Of a DNA stretch of 62,699 bases, positions 33,118 to 42,302 are shown in pieces (within the stretch, counting starts at the first letter, position 1; every line of letters starts with the position of its first letter). The stretch lies in the NCBI GenBank assembly GCA_019119685.1, contig DWWN01000023.1, forward strand, positions 1 through 62,699. The letters are read 5' to 3'. The DNA comes from Candidatus Faecalibacterium faecigallinarum (GTDB taxonomy: Bacteria; Bacillota; Clostridia; Oscillospirales; Ruminococcaceae). A model generated the notes under the pieces. That model was not told the DNA's origin. It worked only from the letters and a program-made list of their open reading frames with translations, and made no database searches. Both the position numbers and the translations under genes were made by a program.

Positions 33118-33956
33118 AAAAACACACCGGCACACTGTTCGTCTTTCTGGCCGCCCTGCTGTACAGCATCGGCGGGCTGTGCATCAAGGTGATCCCCTGG
33201 AACGGGATGTCCATCAACGGCGGGCGAACGGCCATCGCCCTGGTGGTCATCGGGGCTTATCTGGCCGTCATCCGGCACAGGCCCCGCCTGAACCGCTGGG
33301 TGCTGCTGGGGGCGCTGTGCATCTTCGGCACCAACACCCTGTTCTCGCTGGCCAACAAGCTGACCACCGCCGCCAATACCATCGTACTGCAGTTCACCGC
33401 ACCGGTGTTCGTCATTTTGTTTTCGGCCCTGTTCTGGAAGAAAAAGCCCCAGAAGCTGGATGTGGCCGCCTGTGCGGTGGTGTTCGGCGGGGTGCTGTTC
33501 TTCTTTGTGGACAGCCTGGAGGCCGGCGGCGCGCTGGGCAACGTGCTGGCCGTGCTGGCCGGCGCGGCCTACGGCGGGGTGTTTTTGCTCAACGACTTCC
33601 CCGACGCGGACGCCATTTCCTCGGTGTTCTGGGGGGATGTCCTTTCCGCCCTGACCGGCCTGCCCTTCCTTGTGCGGGAGACGGTGTTCACTCCCACTGC
33701 CCTGACCAGCCTGGTGATCCTGGGCGTGTTCCAGGTGGCGGTGGCCTACATCCTGCTGACCATCGGCCTGCGCACCACCCCGCCGGTGACGGCCAGCCTG
33801 GTCTCGGGCATCGAGCCAGTGCTCAATCCCCTGCTGGTGGCCGCCTTCTACGGCGAGACGGTAGGCCCCTTCGCCCTGGCCGGGGCGGCCATCGTCATCT
33901 GCGGCGTGGTGGGCTACAACGTCCTCAAGGCCCGCCAGCCCGAAAAAACTGCCTGA
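33114..33956 (+). CDS. EamA-family (DMT) transporter
   Basis: A 280-residue ten-helix membrane protein of the drug/metabolite transporter superfamily. It contains two EamA repeats; the second is visible as GNVLAVLAGAAYGGVFLLND through VSGIEPVLNPLLVAAFYGETVGP. The latter is the conserved final-helix signature. Members export amino acids, nucleosides or small drugs. The substrate may be the product of the adjacent CAT-like enzyme. A terminator follows within 15 bases. Confidence 0.88.
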   Translation: MKKHTGTLFVFLAALLYSIGGLCIKVIPWNGMSINGGRTAIALVVIGAYLAVIRHRPRLNRWVLLGALCIFGTNTLFSLANKLTTAANTIVLQFTAPVFVILFSALFWKKKPQKLDVAACAVVFGGVLFFFVDSLEAGGALGNVLAVLAGAAYGGVFLLNDFPDADAISSVFWGDVLSALTGLPFLVRETVFTPTALTSLVILGVFQVAVAYILLTIGLRTTPPVTASLVSGIEPVLNPLLVAAFYGETVGPFALAGAAIVICGVVGYNVLKARQPEKTA

Positions 33957-33970
33957 AAACAGCACAGCAA

Positions 33971-34009
33971 AAGCCCCGTCTCTCCTGCTGCATGGGAGAG
34001 CCGGGGCTT
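33971..34009 (+). terminator. Terminator after the EamA gene
   Basis: AAGCCCCG pairs with CGGGGCTT, extended by TCTCTCC/GGGAGAG inside, giving about 15 pairs. The T-tail is weak (GTCATTT). Confidence 0.65.
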
Positions 34010-34036
34010 GTCATTTACCTTTAGGTATGGTATTCT
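34008..34036 (+). promoter_or_regulatory. Promoter of the holin-like toxin mRNA
   Basis: TTGTCA and TATTCT with 17 bases between. It gives a leader of about 105 bases before the toxin ATG, long enough to fold and hide the AAGGAGGG ribosome site, as in other type I toxins. Confidence 0.55.
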
Positions 34037-34148
34037 TTTGTTGGGTGTTGTCGATAAACGGCAAGCGGTATGCCCCTCTGGTCCGACTTTGTGCGGTCAG
34101 GGGTGCTTCTTTTGCTCTCCCGACCGTCAGGAAAGGAGGGCTGGCTTT

Positions 34149-34250
34149 ATGGTTACTTACTCCGATTTGATTCAAACCGGCATTTTAATCATCGGCCTGA
34201 TTGACTTAGTCCTCCGGCTTGTAGAAGCTGACAGGAACAAAAGGCAATAA
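34149..34250 (+). CDS. Putative holin-like type I toxin (33 residues)
   Basis: A tiny single-helix membrane peptide, MVTYSDLIQTGILIIGLIDL followed by a basic tail RLVEADRNKRQ. It matches the putative holin-like toxin family of Firmicutes, which starts MVTYxDL. The ribosome site AAGGAGGG is 12 bases upstream. Codons TTA, TTG and ATT are frequent, unlike neighbouring genes. An antisense promoter and terminator downstream (34247-34377) complete a type I toxin-antitoxin locus. Membrane depolarisation is the known effect of such peptides when overexpressed. Confidence 0.8.
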   Translation: MVTYSDLIQTGILIIGLIDLVLRLVEADRNKRQ

Positions 34251-34342
34251 AAAAGAAGTAACCGCCCAAGTTTCCCCAAACGCGCGGTTACTTCTGTAAC
34301 TAAGATCAGGGGGACTACCGTTTGTCCGGCAGCACCCTTTCT
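34247..34342 (-). ncRNA. Antisense RNA antitoxin of the type I locus
   Basis: A near-consensus minus-strand promoter (TTGACA, 17 bases, TATACT at 34349-34377) would start an RNA near 34342. That RNA runs toward the toxin and ends at a hairpin of perfect 12-bp arms, GCGGTTACTTCT as read on the plus strand (34284-34295) with 34254-34265, followed on the minus strand by TTTTTT. The ~95-base RNA is complementary to the 3' part of the toxin mRNA. Size and layout fit antitoxins of BsrG/TxpA-like systems. Confidence 0.72.
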
Positions 34343-34348
34343 ATGTTT

Positions 34349-34377
34349 AGTATACAGCAGGCGGGCAGGAATGTCAA
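34349..34377 (-). promoter_or_regulatory. Promoter of the antisense RNA
   Basis: TTGACA and TATACT on the minus strand separated by exactly 17 bases, one of the strongest promoters in the window and not followed by any open frame. Confidence 0.8.
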
Positions 34378-34397
34378 GCAGCCTGACCTTATAGAAA

Positions 34398-34433
34398 ATC
34401 CCCCTTCCTGTTCGGGAAGGGGGATCGCTTTTA
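34398..34433 (-). terminator. Terminator of the ilv operon
   Basis: The perfect 11-base arms ATCCCCCTTCC and GGAAGGGGGAT enclose a 6-base loop, with T-runs on both strands. It ends ilvD and may also stop the toxin mRNA. Confidence 0.82.
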
Positions 34434-34447
34434 CAGCTTCAGAGCGG

Positions 34448-36106
34448 TTACTGAAGCACTGCGCCGAAGTTGGCGCTGGTGACCATGCGGGCGTAGCGGC
34501 TCAGCCAGCCGGAGCGGACGTTGGGCTCGGGGGCCACATAGCGGGCGCGGCGGGCAGCCAGCTCCTCGTCCGAGACTTCCAGGGTGATCTTGGCGTTCGG
34601 GATGTCGATGGAGATGGTGTCCCCCTCCTCGATCAGGCCGATGGGGCCGCCCGAAGCGGCCTCCGGGCTGATGTGGCCGATGGCCGCGCCGCGGGAAGCG
34701 CCCGAGAACCGGCCGTCGGTGATGAGGGCGACGGTGGTGTCCAGCTTCATGCCGGCCAGAGCCGAGGTGGGGTTGAGCATCTCCCGCATACCGGGTCCAC
34801 CCTTGGGGCCCTCGTACCGGATGACCACCACGTCGCCGGGGACGATCTTGCCGGCGTAGATGGCGGCGATGGCCTCCTCCTCGCTGTTAAAGACGCGGGC
34901 CGGGCCGCTGTGCACCTGCATCTCGGGGGCCACGGCGCTGCGCTTGACTACGCAGCCGTCCGGGGCGATGTTGCCCCACAGGATCTGCAGGCCGCCCGTC
35001 TCGCTGTAGGGGTTGGTGATGGGGCGGATGGCCTTCTCGTCCAGGATATGGGCGCCGGCGATGTTCTCGCCCAGGGTCTTGCCGGTGACGGTGGGGATGT
35101 CCAGATCCAGCAGGCCCTTCTTGGCCAGCTCAGCCTGGACGGCGGGGATGCCGCCGGCGGCGTACAGGTCCGGCATATGGGTGGGGCCGGCCGGGGCCAG
35201 GTGGCACAGGTTGGGGGTGCGGGCCGAGATCTCGTTGAACATGGCCAGGTCGATCTGGACCCCCGCCTCGTGGGCGATGGCCAGCAGGTGCAGCACCGTG
35301 TTGGTGGAGCACCCCAGAGCCATGTCGCAGGTCAGGGCATTGCGCAGGCTGCGCTCATTGATGATCTGGCGGGCGGTGATGTTTTTGCGGACCAGCTCCA
35401 TGATGGCCATGCCCGAATGCTTGGCCAGCTGGAGCCGCTTGGAGTAGACCGCCGGGATGGTGCCGTTGCCGGGCAGGGCGATGCCCACCGCCTCGCACAG
35501 GCAGTTCATGCTGTTGGCAGTGTACATGCCCGAGCAGCTGCCGCAGCTGGGGCAGCAGTTGCAGGTGCAGTCCTCCAACTGGGCGTCCGAGATCATGCCG
35601 GCTTTATAGGCGCCCACCGCCTCGAACATCTTGGAGAGGCTGACTTCCTCGCCGCCGTAGCTGCCGGCCAGCATAGGCCCGCCCGAGCAGACCACCGCCG
35701 GCACGTCCAGCCGGCAGGCCGCCATGACCATGCCGGGGACGATCTTGTCGCAGTTGGGCACCAGCACCAGGCCGTCCAGCTGGTGGGCCTGGCACATGGT
35801 CTCGACGCTGTCGCAGATCAGCTCACGGCTGGGCAGGCTGTACTTCATGCCCACATGGCCCATGGCGATGCCGTCGCACACGCCGATGGCGGGCATCAGG
35901 ATGGGGGTGCCGCCGGCCATCTGGACGCCGGCCTTGACCGCATCGGCGATCTTGTCCAGGTTCATGTGGCCGGGGACGATCTCGCTGTAGGCCGAGACGA
36001 CGCCGATCAGGGGGCGGTCCAGCTCCTCGGGGGTGTAGCCCAGGGCATAAAACAGGCTGCGGTTGGGCGCGCGCTCCGAGCCTTTTTTCACATTGTCGCT
36101 TCTCAT
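34448..36106 (-). CDS. ilvD: Dihydroxy-acid dehydratase
   Basis: A 552-residue Fe-S enzyme that dehydrates dihydroxy acids to the keto acids of valine and isoleucine. Cluster and active-site signatures are [40 protein letters not shown] and [20 protein letters not shown]. The start [14 protein letters not shown] at 36106 follows AAGGAGACACCCCC; a slightly longer frame is not conserved. It is the last gene of the ilvBNCD operon, 70 bases after ilvC. Confidence 0.97.
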   Translation of the reverse strand: MRSDNVKKGSERAPNRSLFYALGYTPEELDRPLIGVVSAYSEIVPGHMNLDKIADAVKAGVQMAGGTPILMPAIGVCDGIAMGHVGMKYSLPSRELICDSVETMCQAHQLDGLVLVPNCDKIVPGMVMAACRLDVPAVVCSGGPMLAGSYGGEEVSLSKMFEAVGAYKAGMISDAQLEDCTCNCCPSCGSCSGMYTANSMNCLCEAVGIALPGNGTIPAVYSKRLQLAKHSGMAIMELVRKNITARQIINERSLRNALTCDMALGCSTNTVLHLLAIAHEAGVQIDLAMFNEISARTPNLCHLAPAGPTHMPDLYAAGGIPAVQAELAKKGLLDLDIPTVTGKTLGENIAGAHILDEKAIRPITNPYSETGGLQILWGNIAPDGCVVKRSAVAPEMQVHSGPARVFNSEEEAIAAIYAGKIVPGDVVVIRYEGPKGGPGMREMLNPTSALAGMKLDTTVALITDGRFSGASRGAAIGHISPEAASGGPIGLIEEGDTISIDIPNAKITLEVSDEELAARRARYVAPEPNVRSGWLSRYARMVTSANFGAVLQ

Positions 36107-36176
36107 GGGGGTGTCTCCTTCTCTGAAACGCAAAATCCGGTCCCGGCAGCGCAGGCCGGGGCCGGAAGGGATGTTG

Positions 36177-37274
<1,098 letters not shown>

Positions 37275-37844
37275 TTATTTGGTGCAGCGGGTGCCCGGCA
37301 GGGGCAGCTGCGCGGCCCGGATCTCCTGGGGCGGCTTCTGCATATGCTGGTGCATCCCGCCCCGCTCCAGGGCCGTCACGCCGGTGCGGCACTGTTCGAG
37401 GATGGTGTACCCCTCGAACATCCGCAGAAAGGCGTCTATCTTTTCGGGTTTGCCGGTCAGCTCAAAGATCATGCTGTCGGGGGACAGGTCGATGATCTTG
37501 GCTTTATAAATGTTTGCGATCTCCTGCAGCTCGGCCCGGTTGGAGACGTTGGCCGCCACCTTTAATAAGAGCAGCTCCCGCTGGAGGGTGTTCCTGTCGT
37601 CCAGGACAAAGACCTGGTGGGTGACTTCCAGCCGCTCAGTCTGGAGCATCAGCTGGTCGAGCCTGCGCCTGTCGCCGTAAACGGTGACCGTGATGCGGCT
37701 GATGGCGGGGTCGTTGGTGGCCGAGACGGTCAGGCTGTCAATGTTGAAGCCCCGGCGGGTAAAAAGGCTGGAGATGCGGGTCAAAACGCCGGCCTGGTTG
37801 TCCACCAGGAGGCTGACCACCTTGCGCTGTTCCGAAGTTCCCAT
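37275..37844 (-). CDS. ilvN: Acetolactate synthase, regulatory small subunit
   Basis: A 189-residue regulatory subunit with an N-terminal ACT domain (residues ~8-82: VSLLVDNQAGVLTRISSLFTRRGFNIDSL) that binds valine and confers feedback inhibition, and a C-terminal activation domain with DRNTLQRELLLLKV and MIFELTGKPEKIDAFL. It follows ilvB by 12 bases, with AAGGAGGT overlapping the ilvB stop. It ends with an unusual proline/arginine tail (MQKPPQEIRAAQLPLPGTRCTK), somewhat longer than typical. Confidence 0.95.
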   Translation of the reverse strand: MGTSEQRKVVSLLVDNQAGVLTRISSLFTRRGFNIDSLTVSATNDPAISRITVTVYGDRRRLDQLMLQTERLEVTHQVFVLDDRNTLQRELLLLKVAANVSNRAELQEIANIYKAKIIDLSPDSMIFELTGKPEKIDAFLRMFEGYTILEQCRTGVTALERGGMHQHMQKPPQEIRAAQLPLPGTRCTK

Positions 37845-37856
37845 CCTTCTACCTCC

Positions 37857-39521
37857 TTATTCCATCATGATATCGTTGATATCGCCGCCGCCCGGGATCA
37901 TGGGCAGGACCTTTTCGTCCTTTGCGATCATGCACTCGATCCAGGTGGGGCCGTCGTTTTTCAGGGCCTCGGCAAAGGCGGCCTGGAACTGGGCCAGGTT
38001 CTCGCAGTGATAGCCCTTGAGGCCGAAGCCCTCGGCCAGCTTGACGAAGTTGGTCTTGCGGTGGGGGTCGGTCTGGGAATAGCGCTTGCCGTAGAAAGCG
38101 GTCTGCCACTGGCGGACCATGCCCAGCACCTGGTTGTTGAAAATAACGGTGATGATGGGCAGGTTGTAGCTGACGGCGGTGCAGGCTTCGTTCAGATTCA
38201 TATGGAAGGAGCCGTCGCCGGTGAGCATGACCACCCGCTGGTCCCGCCCAAGGGCCATCTGTGCGCCGATGGCCGCGCCGTAGCCAAAGCCCATGGTGCC
38301 CAGGCCGCCGCTGGTGATGAAGCCGCGGCTCTTGGCGTGGCGCAGGTACTGGGCCGCCCACATCTGGTGCTGGCCCACGTCGGTGACGTAGACGGCCTCG
38401 GGGCCGCACTGGCTGCAGATCTCGCCGATCACCTGGTGGGGCATCAGGCGGCTGGCGTCCGACACCGGGTGGTAGTCGTGGGCCTGCCAGTCATGGATCT
38501 GGGCCATCCACTCGGGATGCTCTTTGGGCTCGATCATGGGCAGCATGGCCTGCAGGATATAGGCCGCGTCGCCCACCACCGACAGGTCCACTTCGACGTT
38601 CTTGTTGACCTCGCTGGGGTCGATGTCGATCTGGATGATGGTGGCCTTTTTGGCAAAGGTGCTGGGCTTCAGCGCCACCCGGTCGGAAAAGCGGGTGCCG
38701 ATGGCCACCACCACGTCCGCCTCGCTGACGGCGCGGTTGGCGGTGTAGCAGCCATGCATCCCGAGCATGCCCAGGCTCAGGGGATCGCCGTAGGGGATGA
38801 CCCCCGCGCCCATCAGGGTGTAGGTGGCGGGGATGCCCGCCTTGTGGATCAGGTCGCGCAGGGGCTGGCAGCTGGCTGCGCTGCGCACGCCGCCGCCGAA
38901 GTAGATCAGGGGCTTTTCGGCGCCGTTGATGATCTCGGCGGCCCAGGCCACTTCCTGCTCGTTGAAGGTGGTGACGGTGCGGATGGGCTCGGGCTGGCGG
39001 TGGGTGAACTCGCACTTATTGGCGGTGACGTCCTTGGGGATGTCCACCAGGACGGGGCCCTTGCGGCCGCTCTGGGCGATGCGGAAGGCCGCCCGCATGG
39101 TGTCGGCCAGGTCCTCTACACGGCGGACGGTGAAGTTGTGCTTGGTGATGGGCATGGTGATGCCCTCGATATAGGCTTCCTGGAAGCTGTCCCGGCCCAG
39201 AAGGTCGGTGGCGACGTTGCCGGTGAAAGCCACCATCGGCACACTGTCCATATAGGCGGTGGCGATGCCGGTGACCAGGTTGGTGGCGCCCGGGCCGCTG
39301 GTGGCCAACACCACGCCGGTGCGGCCGGTGGCACGGGCATAGCCGTCGGCCGCGTGGGCCGCGCCCTGCTCGTGGGCGGTCAGGACATGGGTAATGCGGT
39401 CCGAATTTTTGTACAGTTCGTCGTACAGGTTGAGCACCGAACCCCCGGGGTAGCCGAAGATGGTGTCCACCCCCTGCTCACAGAGCACCTCGACGAAGAT
39501 CTGCGAACCGTTGAGCAGCAT
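37857..39521 (-). CDS. ilvB: Acetolactate synthase, catalytic large subunit
   Basis: A 554-residue ThDP- and FAD-dependent enzyme condensing two pyruvates, or pyruvate with 2-oxobutyrate. The catalytic Glu is in HVLTAHEQGAAHAADGYARA. The ThDP-Mg motif is MLTGDGSFHMNLNEACTAVSYNLPIITVIFNN (GDG...NN pattern). It is the first structural gene behind the T-box leader, so expression should respond to amino-acyl-tRNA charging. The start at 39521 follows GGAGGGAAATCT. Confidence 0.97.
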   Translation of the reverse strand: MLLNGSQIFVEVLCEQGVDTIFGYPGGSVLNLYDELYKNSDRITHVLTAHEQGAAHAADGYARATGRTGVVLATSGPGATNLVTGIATAYMDSVPMVAFTGNVATDLLGRDSFQEAYIEGITMPITKHNFTVRRVEDLADTMRAAFRIAQSGRKGPVLVDIPKDVTANKCEFTHRQPEPIRTVTTFNEQEVAWAAEIINGAEKPLIYFGGGVRSAASCQPLRDLIHKAGIPATYTLMGAGVIPYGDPLSLGMLGMHGCYTANRAVSEADVVVAIGTRFSDRVALKPSTFAKKATIIQIDIDPSEVNKNVEVDLSVVGDAAYILQAMLPMIEPKEHPEWMAQIHDWQAHDYHPVSDASRLMPHQVIGEICSQCGPEAVYVTDVGQHQMWAAQYLRHAKSRGFITSGGLGTMGFGYGAAIGAQMALGRDQRVVMLTGDGSFHMNLNEACTAVSYNLPIITVIFNNQVLGMVRQWQTAFYGKRYSQTDPHRKTNFVKLAEGFGLKGYHCENLAQFQAAFAEALKNDGPTWIECMIAKDEKVLPMIPGGGDINDIMME

Positions 39522-39577
39522 AGATTTCCCTCCTCTTTCCTATTCCTTTTCTCCTACACGCTGGGGCCGCAGGGAAA

Positions 39578-39870
39578 TAAAAAAGCCCTCGCCCCCTGTT
39601 GACCAAGAGACAAAGACTTTGTTCCAAACGCAAAGCTCTCTGCGGTACCACTCTCGTTGACGCGGCATTGCCCGCGCCCCCTCATGGGCCTGACGGCCCG
39701 GCACGGTAACGGGTGCGGCCGGCGCTGCTTACTGGGCCCGCAGGGCGGTTGGGCAGGCTGCTCCGGGAGGACTTGGCGCGCAGGCCGTCCGCCGCCTCGC
39801 AGCAATCCGGCGGCTCTCTGTAGGGCGGGGCCCCGCGCGTTACTTGTTCCCATCCATGCATTTGTGATGT
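39578..39870 (-). promoter_or_regulatory. T-box leader upstream of ilvBNCD, probable valine specifier
   Basis: The minus-strand leader contains the T-box core GAGTGGTACCGC (about 39641-39653) and stem I features: GGGAACAAGTA at the base and an AGAGAG bulge. It ends in a GC-rich arm followed by T6 (39579-39584). Pairing GGGA with TCCC at the foot of stem I and GCGCGGGGC with GCCTGCGCGC above leaves AA-GTC-C on the 3' side of the specifier loop. The specifier would then be GTC (complement 39770-39772), valine. Charged tRNA would give termination and uncharged tRNA read-through. The rest of the spacer to 40042 holds two divergent promoters. Confidence 0.82.
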
Positions 39871-39882
39871 GTGTTGCAATTT

Positions 39883-39911
39883 ACTATACTAGAAAAAGAT
39901 CGGATTGTCAA
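39883..39911 (-). promoter_or_regulatory. Promoter of the T-box/ilv operon
   Basis: TTGACA and TATAGT on the minus strand with 17 bases between them, placing the start of the leader RNA near 39876. Confidence 0.82.
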
Positions 39912-39975
39912 TCAATATATTTTTAAGCACAGTGCAACTGAAAGATGAAAAGAATTCACTACGCTTTCCTTTCTC

Positions 39976-40004
39976 TTGCGGCCCGGCCCGCCCTGCGCTA
40001 TATT
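39976..40004 (+). promoter_or_regulatory. Promoter of the DUF815 gene
   Basis: TTGCGG and TATATT spaced by 17 bases, about 40 bases before the ATG, which is preceded by GAGGGATATCCC. Confidence 0.55.
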
Positions 40005-40042
40005 TATATCGTATTTTAGAAATAAGAAACGAGGGATATCCC

Positions 40043-41251
40043 ATGAACATCCAAGAGATCAGCGCCCGGCTGGCGGGGCTGGCCGTCTTTCGCGGGCTGC
40101 TGGACGACCCCGTCCTGGCGGACTACAGCGCCCTGATCGGAGCGCTGGCCCGGGGCGCGGGGCGGCAGGCCGTCTGCGAGGCCGCCGGCCGGTTCGAGGC
40201 GGCGCTGTTCGCCGCCGACACCGACGACCTGAGCGGCTACATCGCCGCCGCCGTGCTGGAATGCGAGAACATCTGCGCCCGCCGCGCCGCCCGCGGGGCC
40301 CTGTCCCCGGCGCTGGAACAGGCGCTGGACAGCGAGCTGCAATTTCTGGAGGCCCTTTCGGCCATGACCCTGGACGGCCTGCTGGAGGCCGCCGGGTGCG
40401 ATGCCGGGGGCTTTGCCTTTCTGCCGCGGTGGACGGCCCATCCCACCGGCCTGGCCAACGCCTACAAGGCGCGGCTGTCCGAGATGGGGCAGCGGGGCTA
40501 CGGGATGTTTGCCCGCCACCACGTCTTTATGCTCAGCGAGGAGGGCAGGCTGACCCCCGTCCGCCACCCCGACCCCCAGCGCCTGGCCGACCTGCCCGGC
40601 TACGAGCGGGAGCGGGAAAAGATCATTGCCAACACCAAGGCCCTGCTGGCGGGCCTGCCGGCCAACAACGTGCTGCTGTACGGGGACGCCGGCACCGGCA
40701 AATCCAGCGCGGTGAAGGCCATTGCCAACGAATACGCCCCCCAGGGCCTGCGCCTGGTGGAGGTGAAAAAGAACCAGCTCTACCTCCTGTCCGACCTGAT
40801 GGACAAGCTGGCCGCCAACCCCCTTAAATTCATCCTGTTCATCGACGATCTGAGCTTTGCGGCCAACGACGACAACTTTGCGGCCCTCAAGGCCATTTTG
40901 GAGGGCAGCGCCGGGGGCCGCGCCGACAACATCGCCGTCTACGCCACCTCCAACCGCCGCCACCTGGTCAAGGAGACCCTTTCGGACCGCGCCGGCGACG
41001 ACCTGCACGAGGCCGACACCCGCCAGGAGCTGATGAGTCTTTCGGCCCGCTTCGGCCTGATCGTCACCTTCCAGCGGCCGGACAAGGCCCTGTACAGCCA
41101 GATCTTGCTCCAGCTGGCCAAGCAATACCAGCTGCCCATCCCCTCCGACCAGCTCATCACCCGGGGCGAGGCCTTCGCCATCCGGGCCGGCGGCCGCAGC
41201 CCCCGCGCCGCCCGCCAGTTCATCGAGCAGTGCCGGGCCGGGGTGCTGTGA
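40043..41251 (+). CDS. DUF815 family AAA+ ATP-binding protein
   Basis: A 402-residue protein. The N-terminal ~190 residues are helical and unrecognised. The C-terminal part is a P-loop ATPase: Walker A GDAGTGKS (214-221), Walker B FILFIDDLSF (about 262-271), a sensor-1-like YATSNRRHLV and an arginine-rich end RSPRAARQFIEQC. DUF815 proteins resemble clamp-loader or YifB-like AAA ATPases. Their function is unknown. The gene has its own promoter and no operon partner. The start at 40043 fits the ribosome site. Confidence 0.87.
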   Translation: MNIQEISARLAGLAVFRGLLDDPVLADYSALIGALARGAGRQAVCEAAGRFEAALFAADTDDLSGYIAAAVLECENICARRAARGALSPALEQALDSELQFLEALSAMTLDGLLEAAGCDAGGFAFLPRWTAHPTGLANAYKARLSEMGQRGYGMFARHHVFMLSEEGRLTPVRHPDPQRLADLPGYEREREKIIANTKALLAGLPANNVLLYGDAGTGKSSAVKAIANEYAPQGLRLVEVKKNQLYLLSDLMDKLAANPLKFILFIDDLSFAANDDNFAALKAILEGSAGGRADNIAVYATSNRRHLVKETLSDRAGDDLHEADTRQELMSLSARFGLIVTFQRPDKALYSQILLQLAKQYQLPIPSDQLITRGEAFAIRAGGRSPRAARQFIEQCRAGVL

Positions 41252-41277
41252 AAAGACAAAATTGCATCACAAATTAT

Positions 41278-41317
41278 GTGCAATGCACTTGTATTTTCTC
41301 GTCGTTTGGTGTATTAT
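41278..41317 (+). promoter_or_regulatory. Promoter and possible operator of the RelB-like fusion gene
   Basis: TTGTAT and TATTAT at 41289-41317 with a 17-base spacer. Directly upstream, overlapping the -35 edge, is the palindrome GTGCAATGCAC (41278-41288), a plausible site for the ribbon-helix-helix protein encoded downstream. Confidence 0.5.
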
Positions 41318-41352
41318 AAAGATACAGCAAACGATAAAAGGAGGGCTTGTGT

Positions 41353-42147
41353 ATGGCTAACAAAGTGAACCTGACATTGCGCATTGAACCGGAACTGCGG
41401 GACCAGGCGTCTGAGCTGTTCCAAGCGTTGGGGCTGGACCTGAGCACCGCCACCGGCCTGTTTTACCGGCAGGCATTGCGGTGTCATGGACTTCCCTTTG
41501 AAGTCAAACTGGACGGTCCAGTCCAGCCCGCGGGGCAGCTGGCAGATGCGGCGGAGTCCGAACCCAAGGAAAAGGATGCCGCTGCAAAACCGAAAGCCAG
41601 AAAAATCGCCGCCGGGATAGCGGCCGCCCTCTGTCTGGGCTGCATCATGGTATCCGGCGTGATGCACGCACGGGACGCCGTGGCCCTGCAGACCGCAACA
41701 GCAGCCCTGACTTCCATCAGGGCCGACTACGACAAGGTGCAGGACGTGGTTTACCACGGCTTTGTACAACTGGATACAAGTCAGGGCCTTGCCGCAGACA
41801 ACGGAACCGTCCTTACGCTGGTGACTGACCAGCAGATCGATACGGTGCAGGACTTTCAGGACCTGCTGAGCCGGGTCTATACCCGCGACGAGGCTGAGGA
41901 CATGATGGTCTACAGCTTTGTAAAAAAGGGCGTTCTGGGTGAATGGAACGGTGCCCTTTACCGTCTGGACGGCGGGTGGACCATGGGTTATCCGCTGGAT
42001 CAGCCCCTTTTGTCTGCACGGCAGACCGCGCCCGATACCATTGTGGCTGAAACGACCATCGGCCACGCCGATCCGGTCCAGGCTGTCCTTACCTTGAAGC
42101 AGGAGGACGGCAGCTGGAAGATCGACGATATTACCAAAGTTGTCTGA
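41353..42147 (+). CDS. RelB/DinJ-like DNA-binding domain fused to a membrane-anchored extracellular domain
   Basis: A 264-residue protein. Residues 1-45 (MANKVNLTLRIEPELRDQAS, then ALGLDLSTATGLFYRQAL) match the ribbon-helix-helix domain of RelB/DinJ antitoxins. A charged linker (~60-84) leads to one membrane helix (about 84-103). The external ~160 residues end in QAVLTLKQEDGSWKIDDITKVV, like NTF2-fold (DUF4878-type) domains. No RelE/YafQ toxin gene is adjacent. The layout suggests a membrane-tethered regulator or a domesticated antitoxin. The start at 41353 follows AAAGGAGGGCTT. Confidence 0.78.
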   Translation: MANKVNLTLRIEPELRDQASELFQALGLDLSTATGLFYRQALRCHGLPFEVKLDGPVQPAGQLADAAESEPKEKDAAAKPKARKIAAGIAAALCLGCIMVSGVMHARDAVALQTATAALTSIRADYDKVQDVVYHGFVQLDTSQGLAADNGTVLTLVTDQQIDTVQDFQDLLSRVYTRDEAEDMMVYSFVKKGVLGEWNGALYRLDGGWTMGYPLDQPLLSARQTAPDTIVAETTIGHADPVQAVLTLKQEDGSWKIDDITKVV

Positions 42148-42153
42148 ACCGCG

Positions 42154-42197
42154 AAAAGCTCTCTCGCCTTTGCAAAAAGGGCGAGGGAGCTTTTGCT
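42154..42197 (+). terminator. Terminator between the RelB-like gene and deoB
   Basis: A stem of about 17 pairs with arms AAAAGCTCTCTCGCC and GGCGAGGGAGCTTTT, followed by TTTTGCTTTTC. A -10 box TATACT for deoB follows at 42238-42243. Confidence 0.8.
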
Positions 42198-42302
42198 TTT
42201 CGGTGCGCCCGGCCTTTCCCCCGGCGGCAAAATATGGTATACTGGTTTCAATAGCGGCCCCGGCGCAGGACGGTCCGGGCCGCGGAAAGAAAGGACTATC
42301 AT

